From Sphingomonas sp. (GTDB lineage: Bacteria > Pseudomonadota > Alphaproteobacteria > Sphingomonadales > Sphingomonadaceae): a DNA stretch of 33,471 bases. Shown in pieces: positions 31,522 to 33,471 of this stretch; position 1 is the first letter of the stretch; each line of letters starts with the position of its first letter. A program made the translations under genes and the position numbers. The notes beneath the pieces are model-generated. The model did not search any database. It was not told where the DNA came from and worked only from the letters and a program-made list of their open reading frames with translations. The DNA lies in contig JAIETY010000136.1 in the NCBI GenBank assembly GCA_019744885.1, positions 1 to 33,471 of the forward strand. The letters run 5' to 3'.

Positions 31522-33240
31522 TTACCATGGGTCGGTGTCCATCGCACGAATTTGTACGATCAGTTCTTCATTGAGTTCATCGCCAAGAGCTTCGATCAGC
31601 GCATCGGCGCTGCCCAGATCCTCAAGCTGCTCGGTTATCCAGCCTTCGAACGGTTTATTGGTCGCGCTGTCACCAAAGACATAGGACGTAATGCGCTGGA
31701 TATCACCGCCGAACGTCTGAAACGGCGGCCGCTTCACCGCCAGCCCTTCATCGGTGCGCTCAAAGACGTGGACGCAATCGCTTGGGACTTCGCGAACGGT
31801 GACCACTGAGTGGGTCGCCATCAGTGCCTTTGAGTTGAAGTGCTGCAGGATTCGCTTGAGCATGCCGGGGAAGCGAATTTCAAGCGTCGGGTGCAAAAAG
31901 AGTTCGGGTTCATCGACCTGGATCAAACTGTCACGGCGGATCGCGCCGAGGATGTTCACAACGATGAAAGAAAAGAGCTTCTGACCCGAGCTGAGCTCGA
32001 TTGGTTGCCCGTCCTTCAGGAAGAACACGCCCTCTGCCGCAACGAGGTCTTCCCGGATGGTCTCGCCATTCAGCTCCTGCACCTCGCTTGCGCTGATCGG
32101 AAGAAGCCCCCGGTCGGGGTTATCGCCCTGCTTCATCAGTTTGGCATCGACGAAGTCCAAGTCGGAATAATAGCGCTCGGCCTCGATTGGGTCTCGCTCG
32201 ACCATCACTGCGGCGGAATCGAACGCGAACGCAGTTCGTAACACCCGCTCCATGGTTTTGAGCTTCTGGGGCCAGCCGGGCAGTATGCGATAGCGCTTGT
32301 CGTCGGAGAGACAGTCCAGCAGCGACGCGGCCGCATTGCGCTTGGGTGCCTCGTGCGTGAGCCGGATACCACCAAGACTTTTCGTCCCGGGCCGCGGCAC
32401 TGATCGGCCGCGAAAGCCGAAATAGCGATAAACGTCCTGATCCTGCTTATGCAGACCCCGCACATCGACCGGAAATTGCTCGAAGGGGCTATAGGACACG
32501 ACAACCAGCTGGCTGAGATTGGGCTTTTCGACAAAACCCGTTTCCCCTGCGGCGTCGGTCTCACCCAGCCAGTCGCGGACGATCTGATGGAGAAGCTGCG
32601 ACTTACCCGAGCCGTTCGCGCCGATCAGGACATTCACATCGCGCGGGAGCAATCCCTTCGCGCCAAAGTGCAAGTCGAGCGTCGAAATCTCGCCGAAGAC
32701 GTCGCGAAACCGAAACCCCAAATCCATGACATCGACAGCCTGCTGCGCAAACAGCTTCCAGCCGTCGAGAAATGATTTCACTTCGCCGCGTTCGCGCTGC
32801 AAAGACTTTCGAAATGCGGTGGAGTCGAGCATCGCAAGCGCCTGCTCGTCGTGCTCGATGTTGACCAGATAGCTGGCATCGCGAAGTTGAATCGCTACCT
32901 TACGCGCTTGCTCCATATCGAGGTGCGCGGCGATTTGTTCGTAAAAGGTGACTTCTGTCGGGGTTGAAAGGAAATTGCTCTCCGGCAGCGGAAATTCGCC
33001 GTTCCAGCCAGCCTTGCGAAGTTGGTCGAGATGGGTCGAGGTGGTCGCCTTGCCTTCCACCATCACCTTGATGAATCCCAGCTCTACCTCTTCGCTGCCG
33101 ATCCGGCACGATGTTCCGAACGTCGTCTTGTTGCCGAAGTCGTCCCAGTTATTCTCGAAAAGTTCGATAGCGTCGCCGTCGACACCTGGCTCCGGTAGTG
33201 AGCCGCGCCGCGTGGGTCGGCCAAGATAGACGATCTTCAT
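31522..33240 (-). CDS. ABC/AAA-type ATPase, PtuA-like, of a Septu-like defence pair
   Basis: A protein of 572 residues. Walker A LIGANGSGKSQ is near 206, after a ~200-residue N-terminal domain. The ABC signature is IELSSGQK, Walker B LIQVDEPELFLHP, and the H-loop MATHS. A single SMC/Rad50-like head with a D-x-P-E-x-x-L-H-P Walker B is typical of PtuA and OLD-like defence ATPases. No TOPRIM domain follows, and the HNH partner takes that place. ATG 33240 is preferred over a GTG at 33249 because GGTGGG just upstream can serve as ribosome site. The N-terminal domain is not recognised. Confidence 0.78.
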   Translation of the reverse strand: MKIVYLGRPTRRGSLPEPGVDGDAIELFENNWDDFGNKTTFGTSCRIGSEEVELGFIKVMVEGKATTSTHLDQLRKAGWNGEFPLPESNFLSTPTEVTFYEQIAAHLDMEQARKVAIQLRDASYLVNIEHDEQALAMLDSTAFRKSLQRERGEVKSFLDGWKLFAQQAVDVMDLGFRFRDVFGEISTLDLHFGAKGLLPRDVNVLIGANGSGKSQLLHQIVRDWLGETDAAGETGFVEKPNLSQLVVVSYSPFEQFPVDVRGLHKQDQDVYRYFGFRGRSVPRPGTKSLGGIRLTHEAPKRNAAASLLDCLSDDKRYRILPGWPQKLKTMERVLRTAFAFDSAAVMVERDPIEAERYYSDLDFVDAKLMKQGDNPDRGLLPISASEVQELNGETIREDLVAAEGVFFLKDGQPIELSSGQKLFSFIVVNILGAIRRDSLIQVDEPELFLHPTLEIRFPGMLKRILQHFNSKALMATHSVVTVREVPSDCVHVFERTDEGLAVKRPPFQTFGGDIQRITSYVFGDSATNKPFEGWITEQLEDLGSADALIEALGDELNEELIVQIRAMDTDPW

Positions 33241-33316
33241 AGTCCCCACCCACCTGCATTAAGAAAGAGCTAGCGATATGGCGTGCTGATGAGATTAAGG
33301 CTTAGGGTCAAAACCC

Positions 33317-33351
33317 AATCAGCCTCTTGAAAATATGCAGATAGGCTGATT
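33317..33351. repeat. 9-bp inverted repeat at the start of the IS5-like element
   Basis: AATCAGCCT (33317-33325) and AGGCTGATT (33343-33351) are perfect inverse copies 17 bp apart. The right copy (AGGCTGATTC) resembles the terminal repeat of IS1031-type IS5 elements. The left copy could be the end of another, lost element or a hairpin that blocks outside transcription. Confidence 0.5.
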
Positions 33352-33471
33352 CAAAGGGCTTCCACGGCAGATGGAGGTTCTGCAATGTCGCGTTCGTTGT
33401 TCTGGTTGTCCGACGAAGCCTGGTCGGCGATCGAGCCCTTCCTGCCCAAGAACCAGCCTGGAGCACGGCGG
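33343..33471 (+). mobile_element. IS5-family insertion sequence, left end (runs off the window)
   Basis: The proposed left terminus is AGGCTGATTCAAAGGGCTT at 33343, followed 42 bp later by the transposase start. The right end and target duplication are outside the window. It lies about 100 bp upstream of the ATPase gene, on the opposite strand. Confidence 0.65.
33385..33471 (+). CDS. IS5-family transposase, N-terminal part
   Basis: The 29 visible codons read MSRSLFWLSDEAWSAIEPFL, then PKNQPGARR. The W-x-L-S-D-E-x-W-x-x-I-x-P-x-L-P start is characteristic of IS5-group (DUF4096-type) transposases. GGAGG at 33373-33377 is the ribosome site. The catalytic DDE residues lie beyond the window edge, so intactness cannot be judged. 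Confidence 0.88.
   Translation, partial: MSRSLFWLSDEAWSAIEPFLPKNQPGARR

Overview
The window looks like a piece of an alphaproteobacterial chromosome, most likely from the order Sphingomonadales (Sphingomonas/Sphingopyxis type). The reasons are its high GC content, a DUF6356-like small protein, an hslV-hslU pair whose HslV carries the alphaproteobacterial HG|TT N-terminal extension, an exported penicillin/AHL acylase, and short intergenic inverted repeats that I associate with sphingomonads. This placement is an inference from gene content; no 16S or other marker is present.

Positions 1 to about 17,570 are host chromosome. In order they carry: a [4Fe-4S]-type uracil-DNA glycosylase; a divergent pair for peptidoglycan recycling (LD-carboxypeptidase and a MurC/Mpl-type ligase); a DUF6356 protein; a membrane protein translationally coupled to a small XRE regulator; two alpha/beta hydrolases; a TPR protein; the glyoxalase pair gloA-gloB; a duplicated pair of small exported cysteine-rich proteins; an NTF2-like exported protein; hslU and hslV; a membrane-anchored esterase; the acylase; and a CoA-acylating methylmalonate-semialdehyde dehydrogenase. 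The small cysteine-rich genes are a clear tandem duplication. Fossil 3' ends of hslU and gloB are still readable between the two copies and mark how the duplication formed.

From about 17,572 an integrative element begins. The left junction is a 29-bp fragment of a tRNA 3' end (probably tRNA-Ser), followed by a DUF4102-type tyrosine integrase. The element then carries an AbiE-like type IV toxin-antitoxin pair behind a 52-bp symmetric operator, an AlpA-like regulator, and remnants of a conjugation module. In these remnants a trbI 3' half and a relaxase C-terminal half are joined back to back at a CCATGG palindrome, and the DUF2274 gene carries a nonsense codon. Self-transfer therefore looks lost from this segment. 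The element is not closed inside the window.

The most interesting part is 23,415-30,692. Six minus-strand genes lie in a tight run: PIN ribonuclease, N4/N6 DNA methyltransferase, a coiled-coil protein, a Cas4/AddB-like Fe-S nuclease, a large unrecognised protein, and an SF1 helicase. Four of the five gene junctions overlap. A divergent excisionase-type HTH regulator sits at the head. The last three genes read like a Dna2-type nuclease-helicase split over three polypeptides. Beside the methyltransferase and the PIN protein, this suggests a restriction or anti-phage system. I cannot match the gene set to a named defence system. Next to it is a second likely defence unit, a Septu-like ATPase plus HNH nuclease pair, whose HNH frame has an amber stop at codon 2. 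An IS5-family insertion sequence starts just upstream and runs off the right edge.
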